This document shows positions 23,217-32,254 of a stretch of DNA of 64,000 nucleotides, one piece after another. Location of the stretch: positions 1 through 64,000 of the forward strand of contig CAJQUW010010460.1 in assembly GCA_907163375.1 (NCBI GenBank), read 5' to 3'. Each line of letters starts with the position of its first letter. Within the stretch, counting starts at the first letter, position 1. Below the pieces are notes generated by a model. The model saw only the letters and a list, made by a program, of their open reading frames with translations. It made no database searches and was not told the DNA's origin. The position numbers and the translations under genes were made by a program. Origin of the DNA: Prostheceraeus crozeri (lineage: Eukaryota > Platyhelminthes > Polycladida > Euryleptidae).

Positions 23217-25366
23217 CATCTCTCTACGAGTTAAATAGATGGCACTAAAAAGGATAGTCAAGAATTATAACAAGAAACAGAATCGTTTAAATTTTTTAGA
23301 GCCTTAGACATTTGTGGCACATGAACTTTGATTATAAGATAATTTTGATGAGGTTACATGTCTATTTATCATGTGACAAGTGATCCGATACACTTGAATC
23401 TTCATAACAAATCTTAACAATAATTTTGATACTACGAGACCTCTACCTAGATAGACCTAGAATCTTGAATGAAAATGAAACTAAAGATGATGCCAGAAAA
23501 GGAAATTGCACTCATATCATTCACCCTTGCAGCATGTGGATTAGGTAGGTCAAGTGGGTCAACGATGTGGTGGGTCAGGTGGGTCGTGGGTCACATTTGC
23601 CGTGGGTCAGGTGGGTCATGGGTCAAGTTTCGCTGACCCACTTCCAACTCTGTTCGTGGCTCATGTCTAAATTGTTATCACCCCTGTTACGATTCATACC
23701 AGCTCATTTAGAGAACAGCTTTACATTGATCGGCGAAATTAACAATCATTTGAGCACAAATTCTCAAACAGAATGCCTATGTAGCTTTGATGTTGTGAGT
23801 ATGTATACATCCATACCTCCACAAGAGGCTATTAATAACATAGCTAATATTATGAATACTAACAAAGTCAAACTACCAAATAATATTTCGGTCAATGACT
23901 TGTATGAACTCCTGGATGTGATCTTATCCAATACATATTTTGAATTCGTTGGCAAAAATTTCCGACAAGTATGCGGGTTGCCGATGGGCTCTTCTCTATC
24001 GTCGATTTTAGCAATATCATTTATGAATTCAATTGAACGACAGGCACTGTCGAATTTCCACGGTTGCCGTGGGTATGGGGATTCTGTGGGGATCTCCATG
24101 GGTATGGGGATTGAGGCCATCCCCACAGCTCCCATAGGGCTTCTATGGGGTTTCTGTGGGGATTCTGAAGATTTTTGATATTCACTAGAAACAATCGGGA
24201 CTGACATCATATCACTCAATCAACTTCGATGTTGAATTACAAAGTATCACACGGCCTACTAATCTCACCACGTAAAATGCATGAAATATCAATGCTGATC
24301 ATTTTCACATTAGTAACAAACGTTCAATAATTTTGAATGACTTATAATGATAGTTCCAGGGGTGTCAAAGACGTCTGAAGTGGAAGAATTCTGCAAGTTT
24401 CCTTTGCGGCAGAGCCGAATGGAGACTTACAAATATTTGCTCTAATAGTATAAATAGCTGATAAAATTATTTGTGATATAATTAAGCTTGCGTGATCAAT
24501 GCGATTAATCATTATTAACCTAGAATTTAAACTAATTACGATATAGAAGACCTGTTGGGCAGTGGTCGGGCCGGAGATTTTTCCATTTTTTCGCAGCTCT
24601 ACAAAATTTTCGCAGGCCTACTAATACCAGGTCAAATCATAGCATCATATTTCATGACTATGAAGAGCAAAACACCGCTCTTATCAAAGCTTTACCAAGG
24701 CCCAATACCTGTCGGGAGAAACTGATTTTTCAAAATGCCTTGTGTAATTTCCGCAACTAAGTGCTTTCTTGTAACAAGCCAGATTTTTTCGAAAGTAACT
24801 ACATTTCGTCATTGATGACTCACAAAAGATTTTCCGCAAATATCTGATTACATGAACTCGCTACTGCCGCCATCTATTGTTTCTTAGGAGCCATTTTGTT
24901 AATACTAAACTATCTAAATTATAAAACTGGCATTTTGTTACCGAATCCATCTTATCAACTAGTACACACATGTGCATGTAGCAAATACAGCCGAAAGTCA
25001 CTAATCTTACAACTAAACCAGCAAAAACTTTGCAACAAAAGTTCTTATTATTACATGTCATTTAAGACACTATCTGTTCCAGTTGATAACAAGCGCTGAC
25101 AGGAAGGTCACAACAAAATGAAATAAACCAATCAGCAAATGGCAGAAAATATAAGTTCTCATCAAAAGAAAACAAGTAATTATTACGGATCGAAAGAGAA
25201 ATAACGGATGATGTAGAAATTCAGCGGTGCGGAAATCTTAACTTGTAAAGATGCATCAATCCTGTACATAAAAACCTTGAGCATAATGTATGATATCCTC
25301 TTTCCATTGACTCCTGCTGCTCCTCATGCAGCTGTCTTGCTTGGTGTTCCGCTAATATTGCACTGA
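23217..25366 (+). repeat. Left arm of a 2.15-kb near-perfect inverted duplication
   Basis: Each position x pairs with 51063 minus x over the whole arm. The arm includes identical frames at 23567-24178 and 24896-25099. I count about four mismatches (two near 24175-24225, two near 25316-25350). The arm holds inverted copies of the end of hAT-type element A, the middle Penelope-like piece (23653-24058) and the end of hAT-type element B (24059-24172). Because the right arm is the copy collinear with the Penelope-like element, this left arm is probably the duplicate. Confidence 0.9.
23653..24058 (+). pseudogene. Penelope-like RT middle piece, inverted duplicate copy
   Basis: It encodes the same residues as 27005-27410 on the other strand, including F-D-V-V-S-M-Y-T-S-I-P and G-L-P-M-G-S-S-L-S. 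It exists because it lies within the inverted duplication and is not a separate insertion. It is bounded by the end of element A (TTCGTGGC at 23653) and the end of element B (CGAATTTC at 24051). Confidence 0.8.
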
Positions 25367-25696
25367 TACCTCCCATAAATTCTCTCCGTCTCAGAATGCA
25401 TCGAGCTTGAGGGCATAAGTCCACCCCAAATTTCCCGGCACGTGGAAGAACTGAAGCCGATCAGTGGCGACTGCACAAGTATCAAATTTTGACATCCGTT
25501 GAAAAAATTGCAGGAATAATTGGTTGCCGAATTAATCTCATTATCACATTATTTCTGCAACAGACGAAGGCCATAGGCCAAAAACTTGTGTGCCAATTAA
25601 TCTAATTCGAGCAGAACAAAATGTGCCTTCCTGCAATATTATCAACTCCGGTTCTATAGTTCTATGGTACATCATATAATGTTTTCCATCCCCCCA
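25367..25696. other. 330-bp spacer of the inverted duplication
   Basis: The only non-palindromic part of 23217-27846. It contains a smaller inverted pair (TTGCAGGAATA near 25508 and TTCCTGCAATATT near 25625) but no gene. A short minus-strand frame (25424-25221) spans the arm/spacer edge and is not recognised. Confidence 0.7.
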
Positions 25697-27846
25697 TCAG
25701 TGCAATATTAACGGAACACCAAGCAAGACAGCTGCATGAGGAGCAGCAAGAGTCAATGGAAAGAGGATATCATACATTATGCTCAAGGTTTTTATGTACA
25801 GGATTGATGCATCTTTACAAGTTAAGATTTCCGCACCGCTGAATTTCTACATCATCCGTTATTTCTCTTTCGATCCGTAATAATTACTTGTTTTCTTTTG
25901 ATGAGAACTTATATTTTCTGCCATTTGCTGATTGGTTTATTTCATTTTGTTGTGACCTTCCTGTCAGCGCTTGTTATCAACTGGAACAGATAGTGTCTTA
26001 AATGACATGTAATAATAAGAACTTTTGTTGCAAAGTTTTTGCTGGTTTAGTTGTAAGATTAGTGACTTTCGGCTGTATTTGCTACATGCACATGTGTGTA
26101 CTAGTTGATAAGATGGATTCGGTAACAAAATGCCAGTTTTATAATTTAGATAGTTTAGTATTAACAAAATGGCTCCTAAGAAACAATAGATGGCGGCAGT
26201 AGCGAGTTCATGTAATCAGATATTTGCGGAAAATCTTTTGTGAGTCATCAATGACGAAATGTAGTTACTTTCGAAAAAATCTGGCTTGTTACAAGAAAGC
26301 ACTTAGTTGCGGAAATTACACAAGGCATTTTGAAAAATCAGTTTCTCCCGACAGGTATTGGGCCTTGGTAAAGCTTTGATAAGAGCGGTGTTTTGCTCTT
26401 CATAGTCATGAAATATGATGCTATGATTTGACCTGGTATTAGTAGGCCTGCGAAAATTTTGTAGAGCTGCGAAAAAATGGAAAAATCTCCGGCCCGACCA
26501 CTGCCCAACAGGTCTTCTATATCGTAATTAGTTTAAATTCTAGGTTAATAATGATTAATCGCATTGATCACGCAAGCTTAATTATATCACAAATAATTTT
26601 ATCAGCTATTTATACTATTAGAGCAAATATTTGTAAGTCTCCATTCGGCTCTGCCGCAAAGGAAACTTGCAGAATTCTTCCACTTCAGACGTCTTTGACA
26701 CCCCTGGAACTATCATTATAAGTCATTCAAAATTATTGAACGTTTGTTACTAATGTGAAAATGATCAGCATTGATATTTCATGCATTTTACGTGGTGAGA
26801 TTAGTAGGCCGTGTGATACTTTGTAATTCAACATCGAAGTTGATTGTGTGATATGATGTCAGTCCCGATTGTTTCTAGTGAATGTCAAAAATCTTCAGAA
26901 TCCCCACAGAAACCCCATAGAAGCCCTATGGGAGCTGTGGGGATGGCCTCAATCCCCATACCCATGGAGATCCCCACAGAATCCCCATACCCACGGCAAC
27001 CGTGGAAATTCGACAGTGCCTGTCGTTCAATTGAATTCATAAATGATATTGCTAAAATCGACGATAGAGAAGAGCCCATCGGCAACCCGCATACTTGTCG
27101 GAAATTTTTGCCAACGAATTCAAAATATGTATTGGATAAGATCACATCCAGGAGTTCATACAAGTCATTGACCGAAATATTATTTGGTAGTTTGACTTTG
27201 TTAGTATTCATAATATTAGCTATGTTATTAATAGCCTCTTGTGGAGGTATGGATGTATACATACTCACAACATCAAAGCTACATAGGCATTCTGTTTGAG
27301 AATTTGTGCTCAAATGATTGTTAATTTCGCCGATCAATGTAAAGCTGTTCTCTAAATGAGCTGGTATGAATCGTAACAGGGGTGATAACAATTTAGACAT
27401 GAGCCACGAACAGAGTTGGAAGTGGGTCAGCGAAACTTGACCCATGACCCACCTGACCCACGGCAAATGTGACCCACGACCCACCTGACCCACCACATCG
27501 TTGACCCACTTGACCTACCTAATCCACATGCTGCAAGGGTGAATGATATGAGTGCAATTTCCTTTTCTGGCATCATCTTTAGTTTCATTTTCATTCAAGA
27601 TTCTAGGTCTATCTAGGTAGAGGTCTCGTAGTATCAAAATTATTGTTAAGATTTGTTATGAAGATTCAAGTGTATCGGATCACTTGTCACATGATAAATA
27701 GACATGTAACCTCATCAAAATTATCTTATAATCAAAGTTCATGTGCCACAAATGTCTAAGGCTCTAAAAAATTTAAACGATTCTGTTTCTTGTTATAATT
27801 CTTGACTATCCTTTTTAGTGCCATCTATTTAACTCGTAGAGAGATG
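25697..27846 (-). repeat. Right arm of the 2.15-kb inverted duplication
   Basis: Mirror copy of 23217-25366. It ends at 27846, where the 5'-truncated LINE starts, so one duplication breakpoint coincides with a retrotransposon junction. It contains the right end of element B, the middle Penelope-like piece in collinear orientation, and the left end of element A. Confidence 0.9.
27005..27410 (-). pseudogene. Penelope-like reverse transcriptase, middle piece
   Basis: Encodes L-L-S-P-L-L-R-F-I-P, then box A (S-F-D-V-V-S-M-Y-T-S-I-P) and box B (G-L-P-M-G-S-S-L-S-S-I-L-A) of a Penelope-like RT, with no internal stop. Upstream it is bounded by hAT-type element A and downstream by element B. Each boundary shows an 8-bp TSD (GCCACGAA at 27403, GAAATTCG at 27005), which places it between the pieces at 31089-31475 and 20372-20529. 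Confidence 0.85.
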
Positions 27847-29781
27847 ATTAGTTAAGTTGAGGGCCTTACAGACTAGAACTGTTTCAATCCTGTCTCTTCG
27901 CTCTATACGACTCGTGCTTCCCTCCCCGTATTATCCGCCTCCGCGAAACAGATCCCCCTGGATGAGAGCATCGCTGAAGGTTCTCATTGACGACCGAGAC
28001 AGAACTTTCAAGAAGGGAAAGACTTTAAAGTACGAACGTCTTCGCGAGGAGGTGATCCAGCACTGCAAAGCTCTTAAGACAAATTATATCAAGCATGCAG
28101 TATCCTCAAAAGACTCCAGAGCCATTTGGAAGGCCATCAAATCTGTCAGTAGATGTGAGGACCCAAAAACAACCAGGGCTAAACAAAGTCCCTTCACAGC
28201 GCAACAACTGGCTGATTACTTTGCATCGGTATATTCTCCGCTCTCCCCACCACACACTACCAACGACAGCGTCCCTTCAGCAATTTCCAGCAGCTCTCTT
28301 GATCCCAAATCCGAAGCAGTGACTCGACAACTAACGATTTCCATCAGTGAGGTTTCCTCGACACTTTTGAAAATCAAAAAGAAGTGTCCCGGTCCGAATG
28401 GCATCCCGTTTTGGGTCTACCGAGAATTCCCTGACACTTTATCCCCTGCAGTGTCTCTGATATTCAACTGGAGTATCCAGTCCGGCATCGTACCTACCTG
28501 CTTCAAATGTGCTAATGTTGTGCCCATTCCCAAGCATCCCAATCCTACGGCTGCCGAACATTATCACCCAATCTCTAATCTTCCCATCTTGTCGAAGTGC
28601 CTTGAAACCATCATCTCGCAGAAGTGGATTCTCCCAGCCATACGTGTCAAGTTGAGCCCAAGACAATTTGCCTACATCCCCGAGCGAGGCACGACATCCG
28701 CTTTGACGCTATTTTATGATCGAATCTTGCGATTCCTGGACAAACAATCTGGGGCTGTGCGGGTGTTATCAGTTGACTTTTCGAAGGCGTTCGATATGTT
28801 GCCTCATCGTGTGATCATAGACGCCTGCTCGAAATTCGTCTTGTCTGACCCAGTCATCAACTGGATAAGCAACTTCCACTGCAACAGAAAACAGTTTGTC
28901 CGAGTCTCCGGCAGCCTTTCCAACCCCTACCCTGCTCCATCCGGCGTCCCACAAGGAAGTGTTATCGGTCCGCTGGCGTTCTGCATAGCGATTGACAGTT
29001 TCTCCGTCGTCGAGAGTAACTCATCTGCAATCATGTACGCCGATGATCTGACCATCCTGCATTTTCTGAGATGCTCTGGCGACGACCATCTCCAGATCGA
29101 GTATGACAACATCGTCTCTTGGTCTGCTGCCAACGGTCTTCCTCTGAACAACAAAAAATGCACCGTCATGAACTTTGTGACAAAGTCCAATCTATCCATC
29201 AGTCCCATATCTCTCCCCAATGGCGATCATTTAATGTCAGTGTCAACCCAGAAAATGCTAGGCGCGCACGTGTCCACCGACATGAAGTGGAACGCGCATG
29301 TTAAGAAAATCGTCGCCCAGGCCTCCCAAAGACTTTTTATTCTGTGGAACCTTAATAGTGCCTCCTGTAGTGATTCTGTTCTCCGCCAAGCCTATTTCGC
29401 CTTCATTCGTTCCATACTTCTGTACTGCGGTCCTGTTTTTGTCAATCTCCCTAGCTACCTTCTACGCAAAATTACTGCAGTTGAAAAGCGAGCCTCCCGC
29501 ATAATAGGTACTGACATTACTCCCACGTACAACACCCTCCTTGAAAGAAGTTGTTGCTCCCTAATCAAGGTGATAGCACATGACTCTTCCTATTGCTCCT
29601 CACTTCGCCAAAACTATCAGACTCCAATCTTCCTTCACACAGTTTTGTTCACCCAGATTACTGCTTATGTATTTTGCTCTTGTATGCTTACGTATTTTGT
29701 CTCTTTCACTGTTATACATGTCTACTGAATCATTGTTGTGGACTAATAAAGATAATAATAATAATAATTATTATTATTATT
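27847..29781 (+). mobile_element. 5'-truncated LINE (CR1/Jockey group) in hAT-type element A
   Basis: Non-LTR retrotransposon whose endonuclease is lost. The reverse transcriptase frame 27857-29728 is open. The 3' end has AATAAAG followed by (ATA/AAT)n turning into (ATT)n at 29745-29781. I see no clear TSD. The 5' edge coincides with the outer edge of the inverted duplication. Confidence 0.8.
27857..29728 (+). CDS. LINE ORF2, reverse transcriptase part
   Basis: The 623-codon open frame encodes a non-LTR reverse transcriptase. It lacks the AP endonuclease except for its last linker (P-R-N-R-S-P-W-M near 27945). RT landmarks in order are H-P-I-S-N-L-P-I-L-S-K-C-L-E near 28570, D-F-S-K-A-F-D near 28780, S-G-V-P-Q-G-S-V-I-G-P near 28940, Y-A-D-D near 29038 and a thumb with M-L-G-A-H-V-S-T-D-M-K-W-N near 29260. 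The first methionine is not a true start, because the copy is truncated at about 27847. The frame has no stop over more than 600 codons, so this insertion is young. The element cannot move by itself without its endonuclease. Confidence 0.85.
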   Translation: MRALQTRTVSILSLRSIRLVLPSPYYPPPRNRSPWMRASLKVLIDDRDRTFKKGKTLKYERLREEVIQHCKALKTNYIKHAVSSKDSRAIWKAIKSVSRCEDPKTTRAKQSPFTAQQLADYFASVYSPLSPPHTTNDSVPSAISSSSLDPKSEAVTRQLTISISEVSSTLLKIKKKCPGPNGIPFWVYREFPDTLSPAVSLIFNWSIQSGIVPTCFKCANVVPIPKHPNPTAAEHYHPISNLPILSKCLETIISQKWILPAIRVKLSPRQFAYIPERGTTSALTLFYDRILRFLDKQSGAVRVLSVDFSKAFDMLPHRVIIDACSKFVLSDPVINWISNFHCNRKQFVRVSGSLSNPYPAPSGVPQGSVIGPLAFCIAIDSFSVVESNSSAIMYADDLTILHFLRCSGDDHLQIEYDNIVSWSAANGLPLNNKKCTVMNFVTKSNLSISPISLPNGDHLMSVSTQKMLGAHVSTDMKWNAHVKKIVAQASQRLFILWNLNSASCSDSVLRQAYFAFIRSILLYCGPVFVNLPSYLLRKITAVEKRASRIIGTDITPTYNTLLERSCCSLIKVIAHDSSYCSSLRQNYQTPIFLHTVLFTQITAYVFCSCMLTYFVSFTVIHVY

Positions 29782-30961
29782 TCAAATTTGACATTTCTTA
29801 ATCAAATGAAGTTAAAAACAAGATTACAGTAGGTAGATCATTTATTCATGCATTTATTATGTTAGATACTATATGTGTGAAAATTATCCCACAAAAATCC
29901 TCAAACTAATATTTTGCTGCTTCTCATGGCAATCGATTCAAATTTCATTAACTTCCCTAATTATCAAATGGAAAGTTGTATATTTGATGTAAGAATGACA
30001 TTCATTGAATAGCAAATGGAGTAAGCATGCGCAACGCGTAAATAGAAAATTGCACGAGGACAAGATTATAATTCAAGCTTGCATATAGATGAACTGATAT
30101 ATTTGAGTGGCGCTACATGTACGAGTACGTTGTGATAACAATCACTAGTGACATCATGTAAATATTCCTATTTTTATTGATACCAAATCAAATATCAAAA
30201 CGAAACTTTTTATTGATGCGAAGTGTCAAAAAATATCTCCTCACAGAGCTCTGCCGTAATAAGTCTGTGTGAAAGAAATAAGTCTACATCAATGACCGCC
30301 GTATGAATTATCGTATTTCAGATTATCATGTATCGAATGAGCAATGAGATGCATGGAACATGCATAATGCGAAAGTAGATTGAGCGGCTAAATACTTTAG
30401 ATGTGAAGCATGTATATTATCAAGATACTTTGATTACATATTTCGAAAATATTTAGGCTCTGATCAATCTTAACCAGAGATTTACCATTCTAATCTTGTA
30501 CCAGAGGATATTTTCTACGAATTTCTATGATATTTTCAAAATCGAACGAGAAAAACAAAACGAAGGTCACTTGGTATTGCAAGAAAATTTTCAAGATGAA
30601 TAAAACCTCTGAATACCTGACTTCTTCTGTGCTTGTATCTCTGAAATCAAGGTCACACATCATTGGGTATCGTCAGACATAGCGCCAGAGAATCGAACAT
30701 ACAATTGTACTCAAACAACTTCTCTCCACCAACCAACATCTCTCAGTAGACAGCAGCAATTGTTTTCGAGCCTTTAATTTGTGTGAATTCCGCCCCCTTG
30801 CGAAATTGTATGAGGCGTGTGAAAGTCAATGGTGTTGCATATTTCGAGTGTGTGCATCCATCACCCCTTTCAGTGACACTGACTCAATCATTTTTCATGA
30901 ATGATAAGAATAAATGAAGTTTACTGTATTTCACAATGTCAAATCTATCATGGGTCAAACT
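29782..30961. other. Remaining core of hAT-type element A, no gene seen
   Basis: AT-rich sequence between the LINE tail and the right subterminal repeats. I see no coding region or recognisable transposase fragment. Confidence 0.5.
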
Positions 30962-31088
30962 GGTTGGAAGTGGGTCAACGAAGTCTGACCCACCTGACCC
31001 AACAACTTTTCGGAAAAACAAGGCCCACGACCCATGTGACCCACGAGATTTTGTGACCCACCTGACCCATGACCCACTTCCAACTCTG

Positions 31089-31475
31089 GCCACGAAAGTT
31101 TCGTCGGAGCGCCATTGCAGTTTGAGACTATCGATGTTATCTTTAGCTCACTTGCTTGTTTGTGCGTTTTTATCAGATGATAAAAGTGCGGAAGCTCGGA
31201 GTTATTTGTGATAAAACTGCGACTTAAATAATTTGGAATATTATGACGTCGAGCAATTTCATTCCATTTTCCATTTATGCGTTTTTCTATGGTTTGAGGA
31301 GATATGTGATTGATCTGCTGGTAAGTATCGCTGTCTACTAAATGCTTCATTCCTGCGGTTTGGTATGATTCGTTATTTGTTATACATAATTCACCACCTT
31401 TATCACTAGGTAGAAATACCAAATCTCTTTCACGCAATGATGTCAATACTTGCTGCTCTACAGACATGAGATTTC
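31089..31475 (-). pseudogene. Penelope-like reverse transcriptase, first piece
   Basis: This is the 3' part of a 291-codon minus frame (31830-30955). It has L-P-S-D-K-G-G near 31410 and F-Y-H-L-I-K-T-H-K near 31175, the N-terminal RT hallmarks of Penelope-like elements, then I-V-S-N-C-N-G-A-P-T-K-L. The frame then runs into hAT-type element A. Upstream it is fused in the same frame to an unrelated cysteine-motif domain (31476-31830). Confidence 0.8.
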
Positions 31476-31830
31476 CGAATTTTCGTGTAGTGCAGATGCT
31501 GTTCAACACATTTTTCAGCTTAGTAGAGGTGGCTTTATCAAAAGTTAAAGCATTTTCTTTGACGTGACCAATAGTTCGTAGGATATATTTACCGGACGTG
31601 CTTTCATTAAACTCACTCTTTGGGCATATGCAGTATGGGCATGGATGGGAACTACCATGGGCTTGTATGCTACACATGATATTTTCTAATTTCATATCCA
31701 CTGTATTCATATATTTTTCATCAATATTAAAGATAGCAGCAAGATTTAGGACAGCTTTGACATTTTCATAATTTTCCTTTAGATCAGGAACGAGAGCCAG
31801 AATAAAAATTTTCTTTACACAAGAGTTCAA
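31476..31830 (-). pseudogene. Uncharacterised-family domain in frame with the Penelope-like RT
   Basis: About 118 residues: K-K-I-F-I-L-A-L-V-P-D-L near the start, then H-P-C-P-Y-C-I-C-P (two close Cys pairs after a conserved His). This matches my memory of a multicopy, uncharacterised protein family common in cnidarian, echinoderm and hemichordate gene sets (a VPD-x-x-E-N-Y motif, then S-H-x-C-x-x-C). I know no function for it. The downstream frame enters the Penelope-like RT without a stop. Whether this is a native fusion or an insertion of a truncated Penelope-like copy is open. Confidence 0.5.
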
Positions 31831-31938
31831 ATATTTTCCAGATTATTTTATTTCGCCAGGTTGAAAGACTGATAAGCACACATTGAAATATCTACTTCAT
31901 AATCTATTCCTACTTTTAAAAGAAGATCATCAATGTTA

Positions 31939-32247
31939 TCAAAATTCCGTATCAAAATACTCAATAATTTGGGGGATGTCGCAGCAATAAATAACTGGCT
32001 TTGTATCATGAGAACCACTACATATTATCGTTGATATTTCAAATAAATCATCGAAGCATTTATCTCGGTTTTTCAAATTCGCTTTAACAAAAGACTCAAC
32101 TGCCTTTTTCCCTATAGTTCGCCGAATAAATGGGACAACTTTGTTTATCATATGTCTATTAGAAGCATCCATTTGTAACTGAAGATTCGAATTATCATTG
32201 GTCGAAAATGAAGGACTTGTTGATGGCGTTCTTTTGAAATTGATCAC
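31939..32247 (-). pseudogene. Uncharacterised-family gene, middle fragment
   Basis: The 102-codon frame has I-R-R-T-I-G-K-K-A-V-E near 32125 and K-P-V-I-Y-C-C-D-I-P near 31990. Both resemble the central part of the family named for 31476-31830 (a basic helix, then a P-V-V-Y-C-x-D strand). It lies on the same strand and in the expected order, so it is probably the upstream portion of the same gene. LINE sequence begins just beyond it on the other strand. Confidence 0.45.
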
Positions 32248-32254
32248 TTATCTC

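Larger units (their letters stand above)
20530..27004. mobile_element. hAT-type element B (6475 bp) with 8-bp TSD, in the Penelope-like element
   Basis: The left end CAGGGTTGCCGTGGG (20530) mirrors the right end CCCACGGCAACCGTG (to 27004). GAAATTCG flanks both sides (20522-20529 and 27005-27012), and removing the element with one copy restores a continuous Penelope-like frame. CA-G-starting TIRs and 8-bp TSDs are hAT hallmarks. Both ends carry short subterminal repeats around ATCCCCATACCCAC, the sort of array hAT transposases bind. I see no transposase ORF, so it is non-autonomous or decayed. Its present length includes the inverted duplication 23217-25366; without it the element would be about 4.3 kb. 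Confidence 0.7.
27411..31088. mobile_element. hAT-type element A (3678 bp) with 8-bp TSD, carrying a LINE
   Basis: The left end CAGAGTTGGAAGTGGGTCA (27411) mirrors the right end TGACCCACTTCCAACTCTG (to 31088). GCCACGAA flanks it at 27403-27410 and 31089-31096. Both ends have dense GTGGGTCA/TGACCCAC subterminal repeats (27411-27515, 30962-31088), like hAT transposase-binding arrays. The core carries a 5'-truncated LINE (27847-29781) and no transposase, so the element is non-autonomous. Taken one at a time the two end arrays look like independent minisatellites; the TSD shows that they are ends of one insertion. Confidence 0.7.

Noticed and set aside
23546-23652. Independent minisatellite inserted in a Penelope-like element
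   Set aside because: Matching TIRs and the 8-bp TSD show it is the subterminal array of hAT-type element A, seen here in the duplicated arm.
24555-26508. Separate transposon with CAGTGGTCGGGCC ends
   Set aside because: The inverted ends follow automatically from the palindrome and there is no TSD; it may still be a dispersed repeat.
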